From: Fusarium oxysporum f. sp. lycopersici 4287
Taxonomy: Eukaryota > Ascomycota > Sordariomycetes > Hypocreales > Nectriaceae
Direction: 5' to 3'
DNA: 64,000 nucleotides
Assembly: GCF_000149955.1 (NCBI RefSeq)
Contig: NW_017264845.1
Location: forward strand, 315,472 to 379,471
The position numbers and the translations under genes were made by a program. Shown one piece after another: positions 19,822 to 31,556 of the stretch. Numbering within the stretch: the first letter of the stretch is position 1; every line of letters begins with the position of its first letter. A model generated the notes under the pieces. It was given only the letters and a program-made list of their open reading frames with translations, was not told the origin of the DNA and did no database searches.

Positions 19822-22380
19822 ATGGCGCAGACGGCATTTCCTGATGATGTGCTTCCGCCAGAGGGCACGTACGACTCGCGAGAGGCTCTACTCACAGCTA
19901 TCAATGAATGGGCAGCACCAAGAGGATACGCGTTCGTAACTGGGAGATCGTCGCGATCAACCAGCGGCAGGCAGATTATCACATACGCATGTGATCGATG
20001 GTGTCGGCCACCAAGCGCCTCAAGGGACCGCCAGCGCAAGACTACTACGCGAGGAACCAACTGCCGGTTCTCTATCATCGCGAAGGAATCCCTAGATAAG
20101 ACGACTTGGTCTTTAAGGCATCGTCCGGATCCACAATTTTCTTCACACAACCATGAACCAAGTTGGCACAAATCGGCGCACCCAGTCCATCGGCAGCTCT
20201 CGGATGTGGATAGGTCAACAATCAGCCGCCTTACGAACGCTGGTGTAGCGCCAAAAGATATCAGGACTTATATTCGCCAGAACTCGAATACCATTGCAAC
20301 CCAGCAAGATATCTACAACCGCATCGCAGATAGCAAACGAGAGCTCTGTGAGGGTCAGAGCACTATACATGCTTTTGCTAACCAGCTAGACAAGGAAGGG
20401 TTCTGGAACCGGATGCAGCTTGACTCAGATAACCGAATCACGGCGGTGTTGTTCGCCCATCCGGAGTCATTGGCATACTTGAAGGCTTACCCAGATCTAC
20501 TTTTCTTGGACTGCACATACAAAACGAACAAATACGGAATGCCGCTGCTTGATATGATTGGTGTTGATGCCTGTCAGCGATCCTTCTGTATCGCCTTCGC
20601 ATTCCTTAATGGCGAGGCTGAGCAGGACTTCATATGGGCCTTGGACCGGCTCAGGTCGCTGTATGAACTCTGCAACACAAGGTTTCCATCTGTTATTCTG
20701 ACTGACCGTGATAAGGCCTGTATGAACGCTGTAGAGAGCTGCTTTCCGTCTTCGATCTCTTTGCTATGCCTGTGGCATGCGAATAAGGCGGTCCTCCGCT
20801 ATTGCCAGCCAACATTCGTACACCATAAGCAAGGGTCTGAGGCCTATCAGCAAGGTCTGAGCGACTGGAATGACTTTTTCAATCACTGGCATTCGATTAT
20901 GAGGTCGTCAGATGAACAGGCATTTGACCAGCGCGTACAAGAGCTTGAAAAGCGCTATCTGCCTCAATAGCTCGAAGAGGTTGGCTACATCAAGTCCAAC
21001 TGGCTCGATCCGTACAAGAAAAAGCTTGTTAAGGCCTGGGTCGACCAGCACCCTCACTTTGGTAATGTGGTCACCTCACGGGTTGAGGGTATCCATGGGC
21101 TCCTTAAGAGCCACCTCAAGAAATCTACGCTAGATCTCTTCGAGGCGTGGAGAGCTATGAAACATGCGCTTCTTAATCAATTATCTGAGCTGCGCTCCAA
21201 CCAAGTCAGGCAGCAAATGCGAATACCAATTGAGCTCTCTGGATCACTATATAGTGCCATACGTGGCTGGATATCTCACGAGGCTTTACGCAAAGTTGAA
21301 GAACAGCGGAAGCGGCTTATGAAAGAAGACCTGCCTAGTTGTACCGGTACATTCTCTCGATCCCACGGCCTCCCTTGCGCCCATATTCTCAAGGCTCTAC
21401 AAGAGCAAGGCCAAACCCTTCGCTTGGAGCATCTTCACCCGCATTGGCATTTGAGTCGCCATGGTGTTCATCAGGTGCTATTGGAGCCTCGACACCGATC
21501 TTATCGAATAGCTGCCGATTCTACCACAAGTAAATCGCAATCGAGCACTCAGAGAGAACCAAGTGCATTCGAGGCAGTTCAGGCAGCAGCGCAGCCAAAA
21601 GCACGACCTACATGCAGTAGATGCCACAAATTAGGACACAAGATGACGTCAAAGGCATGCCCTCAACGGTACGAGGGGATTTTGTATTTGTCATCATCGT
21701 CAGCACAGGTAGAAGCAATGCCAGTGGCACTCTCGCCAGCATTATCCGGGGAAGCACGACCAGCAGCAGCAGTATCTGCATCTGTATCATCTTTGCAGGA
21801 AGGGGAACCACTGGAAGACCCGTCATCAGGATTATCCGGACATGCTGGGTCTGGCAGGGATGATACTAGCTGCATTGTCGTTAGTATAGAGACAGCAGCA
21901 TCATCGGCAGTGTCATCAGCAAAACCATCGACACAGGGAGGGAAGTCGCCAGTAGCATCATCTTCAACAGCATCAGTGGCGCCGACACTAAGATATGATG
22001 ACCCACAAGCCATCTATCGGAGATATATTGCTGCTCGAGATGCTTGGTATAAGGCGCAGCCTCGTGGTAGCGTCAAAACTAACCAGCAGTATCGGAGGGC
22101 GTTAGGTCTACCTTTGCGGTATGACAAAGCAAGCTACCAGTGGTGTCTTGACTGGAAGCAGATGGGCAAACTCTGTACGACACCCACCGGATCTAGAGAT
22201 TGGAGTAAGGAAGAGATGATGGCGTACCTGGATTGGAGTAAAGCAGAAGATGATCGGGTGGAGGCTCAGGTAGCGGCAGAGATGGAAAGTAATCCATTTT
22301 CTAGCAGAAGAGGCATGCGCGACATCTGGGAGGCAGCTGAGAATGATGGAAAAGAGCAGCAGGAATTGTATTCAGCTTGA
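19822..22380 (+). pseudogene. MULE transposase of element B with an internal TAG
   Basis: The gene is co-linear with the transposase of element A (about half identical by eye): GTYDSREALLTAINEWAAP, LDCTYKTNKYGMPLLD, ILTDRDKACMNAV, LWHANKAVLRYC, TSRVEGIHGLLKSHL, CTGTFSRSHGLPCAH, and CSRCHKLGHKMTSKAC. The frame starts at ATG 19822 and is stopped by TAG at 20968-20970, after EKRYLPQ. The same frame resumes as LEEVGYIKSNWL and stays open to the TGA at 22378-22380. The stop falls between the second Asp and the catalytic Glu. The copy at 62352-64000 carries the identical stop. It is either dead and moved in trans, or expressed by readthrough. Confidence 0.88.
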
Positions 22381-22553
22381 TAATTAGGAATTCATTACAG
22401 TTCTGAATCTCGGGATTCTGAAACCCGCCAGCCTCAAAACTCGAAATGCAGTTGTGGAGTTGTGCCAAATTGGCGGCTGACATAATCCGCACGCCTACGC
22501 GTGCAGAAGTGGAGAGGCGCCTAGGCGTGTCCCTATGGGCCCCCTAGTCAAGT

Positions 22554-23065
22554 TGGTTGATGACAAAGAATTTCTTGGCTCACGATAAATTCAAATAGGT
22601 ATAGCGACGACCCACTTTGAAAGTCTTGGCTCACGATTAATTCAATCTGGTTTAGCGCCAAAACCTGGTGCCACAATTTCGCGACCTTTCCTGATCAGTT
22701 GAAACCCATTACCCTAAAATCCAAGGCGACGAGGGGGAGAGCTACCATTCAATTGGCCTGGTAGCTTCATTGAGTCCTCAAGCCTTGACGAAATAGGGAG
22801 TCATATGCTAGTGCAAAATATCGTACAAAGACTTACAGTGCGTAGCTCTCTTTGCGATAATTCTGAAAAGAAATGTCTCGAGGTTGTTTGTAAGGCCGGG
22901 CCTTATTGGGCGCCAGAACCTTGGAAGGATGCCGCGCTCTTGTTCATTATTTTTGCTTTTTTTTTAACGCGATTATGTAAACTACGAGCCCAGCCAGAAG
23001 ACGCGTCTTGCAGATTTTAATGTTATGGAACCCATTTCCGTTGCCATCAGAGATCAAGCAAGATA
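22554..23065. other. Intergenic interval with a short direct repeat
   Basis: No gene. A CTTGGCTCACGATWAATTCAA unit occurs twice (about 22577 and 22627). It leads into the start of the AT-hook gene copy at 23066. Confidence 0.5.
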
Positions 23066-26000
23066 ATGTCTCAACCAGCCCCTAGACGTCGTGGTCGACC
23101 CAGGAAGGCAGAATCTGAAGAAGCGCGGGTCGCTCGGGAGCGTGCTCTGCAGCGCGTACGATCACAACGATACTACGAACGAAAACATCAGCAAGCCGTG
23201 CAGCCCTCTCTCGCCAGCCGAACTGCACCAAACAGAATTCGTGCATTACCACCATGCGTTGTCTCAGCAGTCACCAGCTGCATCGTCAACGGACCCGAGT
23301 ACCGGCTTCTACCTGGAGTCGCAATTCCACATTCCCATACCAGATGAAGATCCACTGCCGGTCGAGTCTACTTTGATCGATCACGAACCAAGCGGCGTAG
23401 AGGTGGATTCAGCCGAAGGACCGTGTGATCTACCATCTGTGGAGGATGATGATCCACATACGGGTAATACAACGCCCCAGTCTCGCCAAGTTCTAGAAGA
23501 ACAAACGACTCATTTCACCCTGGGCACGCAATCTATCCCTCATTCAGGTAAGTCTCTTCATCTCACTCCCGTGCGAGATGCCTGTCAAGAATAGTTTCGC
23601 CCCAAATCCCTTGAAGCATCATCTCGAGTCCTGGCCACAACCCGCATAACTGACCCTGATTATAGCTTCTCTTCACCATATTGATGACGTCGCCGATGGC
23701 CATGATGTTGAGGATAGATACTATGGCATCCCCGAATTTATCAATCACCGCCCTCAAAATCCGCCGCCTTCAGAGAACCCAATCCCGAGGCTCGAGAAAC
23801 ATCTTGCTCAGGAGTGGATGATGCATCCAAGCTGTTCAAGAGAAGAACATGATGCAGATCACGGGAAGTTAATCGAGACTGCTTGCCACCATTCTTGTGA
23901 CTCACTAGAAGATGTTATCGCTCGGCTCGATGGATTGATGAATGATGATCACAGCCATGACCCCCTACCGCATGTCACTGAACCCACTTCTGATATTCTC
24001 GATCATGCTTCTTCGGCGGACGATCCTTGCAGTAATAACCTGCCTCATAATTCTAATTCACAAGAGCACACAAGCTCGCGTCAACGTGATTACAGGGCAG
24101 CTTGCCAAATCGCTCTTGAAGGATCCCTATGCGGTGGCGTACCACCAAGTCTTTGCTTGGAAGCTAAACATCGCCTTGCACAGCCTTTTACAGATAACTT
24201 CATCCGAAAAACGTACGACGTCGACAGCATATGTAGTTTCCCCTCGTCCTTGGCTGTCGCCAGGTTGGGTATTCAGTGGTACCCGCAACCACATGTTATC
24301 TTCAACCTCACGGATGACGTTCACATCAGCATCGACATCCCTACCGAAGACTTTCATCGCAACCATCCTCAGCCGCGAGGGAGTTGCCAGCAACGACGTC
24401 CGTTACATCATATCCCAAACTACTGCTTTGGACGGGTTCAGGGTTTGATAGATACATTCATCTGGGTGTTCTTCCCTGCTTTGTGCCATCGCCACATACA
24501 TGATAACTCCTACAAGCGGACTTCAATTCCCAAGGAGCAATACACATTGTGGTATGATAAGGTCCTATTGCCAGCGGTTGTAGCAGCAGTTCAAGATCCA
24601 AGCATACTCCAGTACATTCCCCCAAGCCGCCGAGTCGCTCAATCTACGTCACGCGCTCGACAGGAGGGTATCTCCACTGAGTGTCTTACGGGTGCAAATG
24701 CGAGTATGGATGTGCTTGGTCAAGGCACAAGGAGCAACGCACTCTCATACTCACTTCAACACAGACACCTTGGGGCGATATGGCAGGAAATTCAATCGCG
24801 AATAATAGAATTTCCACAATTCGCTGGCGTAAGACTATACATGGGGGCGAAGAACCTGAAGCTTGCATACATGCACTTGGATATCGCTCAGACCCTCAGT
24901 GATTTTGACAATCAATGGAATGCCGCTGTTGACAAGAAATTCCTCGATCCAGACTGTACATTTATCGACATTGGTCGTCAATATACCCCTCAGATTGGGT
25001 CTGCTGCTGAGTCTAATGTCCTTATTTGGCGCCGCTGCTGTCTGAGACGACTATGGCGGCAGCGACAAGCATGGAGTCGTCAGTACAACACGGCGAAGCC
25101 TGACGGACATAACCACTCACAGTCTTTTGAGCCACGTCAATGTGGTGTCTCAACCCTTCGTCAAGCTGAGTACCCGTTCGTCACCACGCGCGACGCGGCC
25201 GACATGACAATCACACTCACCCACAATAGCCGTGAGGCTCGTGAAGGTCTCCTCTATAGCCAGTTTTATAACCTTGTCAAGATTCCTTTTGATGCCGCCA
25301 AACAGTACCCGTTTCAGAACCCCCAGCTCGAAAAGAGACTCTGGATCCATCCTACCTCGCTGATTGTGAAAAGTCTACCCGTGGAAGTCATGCAAATCAA
25401 GCTTCTCTCAAGCTCGCTTATCGATTAAGCAAACTTCGGGTTCGAGCTGCCTTGATTCCAAATGGTGAAGACGAGATCCCAGTTCCGTTCGCATATGGCG
25501 TTCGAGCTGAGGATCGCCTCTCTTGGGCGCTTCTACAACGTATACTCCCTCACTTGGCCCCCTCGCAGACAGCCGTCTCGGCTGTCCATGAAGAGGTTAC
25601 GCCCGACCTGGAGCCACCTTTTTTCGCCATACAGTCAAGAACCATGGCACGCTTCCTACATAGCCATATCAATAGGTATTGTTTCCTCTTCGAGCACATC
25701 AAGTCTCAGACTGGACCCAGTTACTCATTACCAGAGACTGCTGTTATGGCAATGGCGCTCCGTAGCCTCCGTTTCAGCATGTCTGGTATCATCGCAAAGG
25801 AACCATTGTTGTGGAGAGATCGATGGAGACAGGGCCGCAGTACTACACCACAAAACGATCAGCAGCAGGGTGACGAAGTAGAGCTAGAAGGTCTAGGTTT
25901 GTACAAATCTTCAAGGGACTATGGGCTAGGCTGGTGGCTCCCAGGTAAATTTGATTGGGATAAATGACGCTTCAAAAATGATGTTGGCGATCGAATTATT

Positions 26001-27430
26001 GCGAACCACCATATCATACAACGCGATTATGGTCGTCAATGGAGGGTTATTCAGGACGTTCGTGATGTCCATGCACGCATGTGGCAGGCCTATAAGTGGG
26101 CTCAGCATTACTCAGTTCGAGAACGGCCAGTCAATCGGGGCATCTGGCTTGAGTACCTGTACAGTACTGTGATCGAGCTCTTCCAATGCGACGTCTGGTC
26201 CGAAGCCGTCAAGAGCCTCGACTGGACGACAGGTTCTGACCTCAACGAGAAGGCGGCCACTGAATTCTCTAAATCTGACCCCCCAGATTTTTGCTACGAT
26301 GTTCTACAAGACTTGTTCACGATCGACGCCGNNNNNNNNNNNNNNNNNNNNNNNNNNNNNNNNNNNNNNNNNNNNNNNNNNNNNNNNNNNNNNNNNNNNN
26401 NNNNNNNNNNNNNNNNNNNNNNNNNNNNNNNNNNNTGGATATCTGGGACCTTGTATGTGACCTCTTGGGATTTGAACTCCATGAAGGACGACTTGAACCA
26501 CGAAAATACCATAAAATCACTCCTTATCGTATTGCTGTGCGGCGCAGTTTTGAGCTCATAAGTGAAGTCCTAGGGTGCGCAGAAGCGTCTCGTTGGTTTA
26601 TGAAGCTTGGTCGGCTCCTTTTACTGACACATTGGATACTGCCTTGGCCATCCACTACAAATATCATTTCTACCACAAAGGAGAGCCGCAAGAAAGGCCT
26701 TAAACGGAGACTGATCTGGGTCTCTATTGTTTACGCCACTCCCGATCTATTACGTCTGTACAGCTGTCGTTCTACCGTACCTATTTGTCCTATGGAGGAC
26801 AGGGAACGCCAGATCACAATAAGAGACAAGCTCTGTGAAACCATGATCACAACATCAGCCAGGCGCTTCGGAACGTCTGGATGGACACCCGAGTCCGACC
26901 CGTTGGACAGACGTTTTCACTGGACCCCTGATGATCTTCTTCAATGTACCGCTACTACACTTTTTGTTGATGCTTTCAACATTGGTCGAGCTGTTGAGCC
27001 CTGTAGCAATGGGAAGATCTACCCCCTTGCTGAACGGGGCCGACCACCGATATTGAGGCTAGTGAAACGTATACGTAATAGCACACTTGAGGAGTTAGAT
27101 CAGTTATTTAGCGAACTCATCAGGATCGTACAGACCGAGTCCATGGACAAACAAGCTGGGAACAGCTCTATGCCGTTAGGTTGCACGATCCCCTGCTTAA
27201 GTCAGTCTTCCACTGGCTCTAACAACCGGATGACACGGCATGGATTCAGCCATGAGAAGTCTGCCCTTAACTTTGACCAAACAGCAGACGAGGACACGAT
27301 AGAATCTAAATCTGTCGAGAGGGAGAGCGAGAGCGTAAAGAGCAATACAAGTGATAGCGACTCTGCCGATTCAAGCGGGTCATGGAAACCTCCCATACGT
27401 CTAAAGCGCGCGCTCAGGTCTCGAAAATAA
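23066..27430 (+). pseudogene. Very large AT-hook protein of unknown family, copy 1, decayed
   Basis: The N-terminus MSQPAPRRRGRPRKAESEE is an AT-hook followed by a basic, bZIP-like stretch (RALQRVRSQRYYERKH). A frameshift near 23200 moves to an acidic linker (IPIPDEDPLPVES). A 118-bp intron lies at 23548-23665 (GTAAGT...TTATAG). The body then runs from about 23666 with IPNYCFGRVQGLIDTFIWVFFPAL, LWYDKVLLPAVVAAV, LRRLWRQRQAWSRQY, and LYSQFYNLVKIPFDAAKQYPF. A frameshift near 25335 and a TGA at 25964-25966 (where the sister copy has Trp, in GKFDW-x2-WRF) break it, and a 104-N gap lies inside. It ends at TAA 27428-27430 with SGSWKPPIRLKRALRSRK. I do not recognise a named family; it resembles long uncharacterised ORFs repeated in many fungal genomes. 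No inverted or direct terminal repeats were found. Function unknown. Confidence 0.65.
26332..26435. other. Assembly gap (104 N)
   Basis: A run of N within copy 1 of the giant ORF. By comparison with copy 2 a segment of about the same place (after FCYDVLQDLF) is missing, so its true length is unknown. Confidence 1.
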
Positions 27431-30400
27431 CATCATGCCTCACGTAATATTGATAACGTACTCAAGCTTACCGCGCGGAGATCCCAAAAAATTCGCCTCC
27501 ACATTGTCCCCAACTACTGCCTTGGATGTGTCATTGGCCTTGCGGATACGTTCATCTGGGCCTTCTTCCCTGCCCTTTTCTCCGGCAAGCTCTCCGATCC
27601 TTATAGCCAGACCTGTATTCCCAAAAAGAACTTCGTGCACTGGTACGAGGAGGTGATGCTGCCCGCCATACAAGCTGTTGTCGATGACAATAACATACTC
27701 CAGTATATCCCAAAGACACATGCCATCGCGTCTTCGGACTGCAGTGCGCCCCGGGAAGCGTTAGTAGCTCTGGCGGTGGCGGAGGAAGAGGAGGCCGATA
27801 TGGAAGAAGAACTGGATGGGTTTACCGGAGCGAAAAGACGAGACGGTCCGGCCGCACAGCCAGGGTCACGACGCAAGCACTTCTACGTCACGCTTCAGTC
27901 CCGCTACCTCGCAGCTTTATGGGAGGAGATACATTCCAGGGCTGCTCTCTGGCCTGAATATGCAGGGTTGCGACTCTACATGGCTGCTAAGAACACCAAA
28001 CTGACATGGATGCGGCCCACGTTCGAGTCGGCACTCGCGGAGTGGCAGCACCACTGGAATTCTGCGGTTGACGAGGCGTACATTGATCCGGAAGTCACTT
28101 ACATTGACATCGGCCGCCAGATGACCCCGGCCGATACAGGACCACATGGGCGCGTGCTTATCTGGCGCCGTTGCTGCATGGATAGGCTCTGGCGTCGCCG
28201 GCTACAGTGGAGCCGGATCCAAAATCGGCTGTATCATCGTGAGGAAGACGCTTGCAAGGACGAATCGGGCAAACGTCAGGCTCCGCCAATCCGCAGGACG
28301 ACCTATCCGTTTGTTACTCTTCGTGATGCGAGAGATATGACCATCACTCCTAGTTCATCAAGCTGGGAGCTTCGAAATGGTCTCGTGTATAGCCAGTTCT
28401 ACAACCTCATCAAAGTTCCCTTCGACGCAGCTAAGCAGTACCCATTCCAGAACCGCCATACCGAGAGCATGGCGCTAGATCCATCGTACCTCAGAGACCA
28501 ACGTAACTCCACACGAGGGGCACATGCGCACCAGTCCCGAGTACAATGTGCCTACCGTCTGAGCAAGCTCCGTATTCATCGCAACGTTCCCGCTGTCGAC
28601 CAGAATGAGGATGATGATGGTGATGAGATACAACATGAGGGATCAACACATCATCTTTTCACATATGGTATACGTGCAGAGGATAGGGTATCATTGGCCC
28701 TTCTACGGCGCATCACTGGTCTGTTCTCATCTAGCCCCTCGCAAGATAGGTCAGGCGATGATGAAGATGAAGAGAGGGACCATCCATTCTTCTCCGTTTC
28801 TTCTCAAACGATGGCCCGTTTTCTCCGTGCTAGCGTCAATCGATATTGTTTTCTCTTCGAGTATGTAAAATCGCAGACCGGCTTGAAATATTCACTTCCC
28901 GAGACTGTTGTCATGGCAGCAGCGCTTCGTGGACTTCGTTTCAGCTACGATTGCTCCCTCATCGCGAAAGAATCGGTACTCTGGGGAGATAAATGGACGT
29001 CGACGCAGCGTGTTAGGGTTGAGGGTGGAGAGGCACGGATCACCAAGGTAGAGCGAGAAGGGCTAGGTCTGAACAAGACGTCTACATCGCACGGCTTTGG
29101 TTGGTGGCTACCAGGGAAGTTTGACTGGAGTACCTGGCGGTTTGCTTCCGATGTTGGCGATCGACTCGCCGTAGGCAACGACCTCCTACGTCAGGATTAC
29201 AAGCGTCAATGGAGAGTCCTCAAGGATATTCGAGATGTCCACGTTCGTATGTGGCAAGCCCAGAGTTGGTTAGGGCGATATCGAGTGCAGGACGACGCGG
29301 TGGCAAAGAGACTGTGGCTCGAATACCTACACTCCACAGTCATCGAACTCTTTCAGCGGGATGTCTGGCGTGTGGCCTTGAAGAGTGTCAGCTGGAAGAC
29401 GGGCTCCGATGTGACGGACGAAGCGTCGATGAAATATCCAGAGTCTAGCCCACCAAGCTTCTGCTACGATGGGCTATCGAACCTGTTCCACGACCGCCAA
29501 CGTGATGTGAGCCACACGAGACCGCACCTTGTCGCTGGCAACAAAATACGGTCGACAAGCATGAAGGATCTCTTCGATGACCTATTCTCGCCGAGCTCTA
29601 CCGGCACGGCTATGAAGCGTCGGAGAGGGTGGGCTTCGCTGCCGTATCGCATCGCGACTCGTCGAAGCATCGAGCTCGTGGAGATGGTGCTTGGGGCGGC
29701 GGCCGCAACACAGTGGTACGCACAGCTTAGGCGAATTGTGCTATTGACACATTGGATTCTGCCCTGGCCGTCAGACACAGAGCTTCTAACGACAACAAAA
29801 GAAAGTAGGGTTACCAATCTCAAACGCCGGCTTACTTGGGCCTCGGTTGTCCACATCACTCCATCTTCCAAGTCTACAGGGCACGTCGAGCCTGCTGTAC
29901 CGACGCGAAAGGTCAACGACGCAGACCGTCAGGTCTCCACTCAAGACGATCTATCGCAACTACTATCGGAAGCATGCAGGCGTCGGTTCGGGGATAAAGG
30001 CTGGGCAAGTAGTGCAGACAATACAAAACCGTGCTACCACTGGTCCACTGGAGACTTGATCAGCAGCACGCGCGACTGTATTAGAATTGATACGCTTCGA
30101 CTTGGCCGTGCTGTTGGGGCATATAATAGAGGTTGTATCTTTCCCGTAGTAGAGAACGGCCATCCGCCCCAATTACGGATGGTCACGCGTATTCGAGATA
30201 AAACCCTAGACGAGCTCAGCCAAGTTTTCAGCGAGCTACTGGAGGTTGGCAACGTTCATCCTAGCTCTCCAGGGGGGAGCATCACACCCGAAATTGGACA
30301 GTCTCGCGTATCATTTTCGCGTTCCGCGACATGGCAAGCTGAGCAAGAAGCTTCAAGAGGTCCAGCAGCACAGTCACGAGGATTCCATTATCTACAGCTG

Positions 30401-30625
30401 CTAGCTAGGAAACGTCCACGAACAGCGGAGGAGCGGGAAAGACTCCGGAGACATTTCCGGCGACGTGGCTGTGTACGAGTTGGTAAGGTTGTCGTCGGTA
30501 CGGATTCGATCCATTCGGACGATACGGGTTCGAGCGCGCAGACAGAGGAGACGGACCAGTCGTGGAGACCACAGAAACGTTTGAGAAAGGCAGTCAGGGA
30601 CCAGATGATAGTCAGGCTAGAGTAA
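27431..30625 (+). CDS. Very large uncharacterised protein, copy 2, N-terminally truncated
   Basis: A single frame of over 1,050 codons begins directly after the stop of copy 1 and ends at TAA 30623-30625. Homology with copy 1 begins around RLHIVPNYCLGCVIGLADTFIW (27494) and continues to the end, including LYMAAKNTKLTW, IDIGRQMTP, WRRRLQWSR, YSQFYNLIKVPFDAAKQYPF, GLNKTSTSHGFGWWLPGKFDW and a basic tail WRPQKRLRKAVRDQ. The AT-hook, acidic linker and first third present in copy 1 are missing, and no good ATG precedes the homology (ATG 27435 is out of frame). It therefore may be the preserved 3' part of a gene, or be translated from an internal Met such as the one in EEVMLPAIQAV. No catalytic motif is recognised. 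It has very few decay marks compared with copy 1, which is odd for a truncated gene. Confidence 0.6.
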   Translation, partial: HHASRNIDNVLKLTARRSQKIRLHIVPNYCLGCVIGLADTFIWAFFPALFSGKLSDPYSQTCIPKKNFVHWYEEVMLPAIQAVVDDNNILQYIPKTHAIASSDCSAPREALVALAVAEEEEADMEEELDGFTGAKRRDGPAAQPGSRRKHFYVTLQSRYLAALWEEIHSRAALWPEYAGLRLYMAAKNTKLTWMRPTFESALAEWQHHWNSAVDEAYIDPEVTYIDIGRQMTPADTGPHGRVLIWRRCCMDRLWRRRLQWSRIQNRLYHREEDACKDESGKRQAPPIRRTTYPFVTLRDARDMTITPSSSSWELRNGLVYSQFYNLIKVPFDAAKQYPFQNRHTESMALDPSYLRDQRNSTRGAHAHQSRVQCAYRLSKLRIHRNVPAVDQNEDDDGDEIQHEGSTHHLFTYGIRAEDRVSLALLRRITGLFSSSPSQDRSGDDEDEERDHPFFSVSSQTMARFLRASVNRYCFLFEYVKSQTGLKYSLPETVVMAAALRGLRFSYDCSLIAKESVLWGDKWTSTQRVRVEGGEARITKVEREGLGLNKTSTSHGFGWWLPGKFDWSTWRFASDVGDRLAVGNDLLRQDYKRQWRVLKDIRDVHVRMWQAQSWLGRYRVQDDAVAKRLWLEYLHSTVIELFQRDVWRVALKSVSWKTGSDVTDEASMKYPESSPPSFCYDGLSNLFHDRQRDVSHTRPHLVAGNKIRSTSMKDLFDDLFSPSSTGTAMKRRRGWASLPYRIATRRSIELVEMVLGAAAATQWYAQLRRIVLLTHWILPWPSDTELLTTTKESRVTNLKRRLTWASVVHITPSSKSTGHVEPAVPTRKVNDADRQVSTQDDLSQLLSEACRRRFGDKGWASSADNTKPCYHWSTGDLISSTRDCIRIDTLRLGRAVGAYNRGCIFPVVENGHPPQLRMVTRIRDKTLDELSQVFSELLEVGNVHPSSPGGSITPEIGQSRVSFSRSATWQAEQEASRGPAAQSRGFHYLQLLARKRPRTAEERERLRRHFRRRGCVRVGKVVVGTDSIHSDDTGSSAQTEETDQSWRPQKRLRKAVRDQMIVRLE

Positions 30626-31556
30626 TGTAGCAATCAGTGAATATCAGTCAAAGCGGACAGAGGGCTTCTCCATGATAGATAGCGCAGTAGGTACCTTCCA
30701 TCCTTATGGCGAAGGTAACACTAGTTTGAGCTGCACTGTCGAACTAGACGGGGGTGAGCGGCATGAATGTATGCAGAGCGTACATGATGGGGTGAGAACT
30801 ATAGGTGCAGTACGATGTATTTTCTTGCGTAATTTTAAGGCTACCTTTGTAGCGCACACGTGCATAAAGTTATGATCGCAGCTGCCGACGGATAGAAAAA
30901 AAGCAAGTTGTTAGGTCCCAAAATCCGGACAAGGTTTATTGTTCAGGTGGAATAAGTGGCCGAGGCTTGACAGAAAATTGTGCAATTTTGGCCTGCACTA
31001 TACCTGGACCGATTTTTCAAGACCGATATCATGCTCGACTCAGAAATTCTATAATGCGCGCTAATTAAAGAAAAGAACTCTACATAATACTAAATACTAG
31101 ATAGCCTCAGTCAAAAGGATGCTTTACGGCAGTTGCAGTATAAAATACGCAGCGACTTGGAATGGGTGTATGGTATAGGGTAGTTAGCTGGTGTTGAAAA
31201 ATGAGGCAGCATGGACCTTTATGATGAGACTTGGAAAAAAAACTACGTCGCGACTCTAGCATTATCATCACCACTCCAATATGTATTTTTTCACGTAAGA
31301 TGCATCAATATTTATGTAGGTATGCTAAATAGTACAAGCCGAAAACATACTTCAGTACATTTCCCCACAGTATTTCATGCCACGACGAGTTCCTTCTTCT
31401 TCAAGCCGACTCAGCAATCTCTTTTTTGCGCCGGGACTGGATGCATCTTCCTTCAAGATAAAAGGCACAGCGATTTCCTCAATGAGGTTACAAAACCTAT
31501 CAACCATTCAGCATTCATGTTGGGGGCTACATGATTGAAAAATACATACAAATTGA
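30626..31556. other. Intergenic interval, no gene recognised
   Basis: AT-rich sequence with short frames only, for example a plus-strand frame at 31211-31534 with no recognisable content. It ends at the start of dispersed repeat R2. Confidence 0.4.

Larger units (their letters stand above)
16709..22544 (+). mobile_element. Mutator-like element B, interrupted by element A
   Basis: The outer element begins GGGGGCCCATAGGGACACG at 16709 and ends with its reverse complement at 22544. The inverted repeat extends for about 100 bp, but on the left it is interrupted 83 bp in by element A. A perfect 9-bp target duplication TAGTCAAGT flanks it (16700-16708 and 22545-22553), the expected size for Mutator-like elements. 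Removing A and its duplicated 9 bp leaves about 2.9 kb with one transposase gene (19822-22380, broken). A second copy runs off the right edge of the window from 62188. Related to the Hop/MULE type of Fusarium by protein layout. Confidence 0.92.

Noticed and set aside
21663..22013. Minus-strand frame rich in Asp/Ala/Thr in the MULE gene (also at 62719-63069)
   Set aside because: Shadow of the serine-rich linker of the transposase, which is the conserved frame.
23066..30625. Starship-type giant element with a DUF3435 tyrosine recombinase
   Set aside because: No recombinase-like gene, no direct-repeat boundaries and no matching cargo set were seen; the large ORFs do not show the R-H-R-Y pattern.
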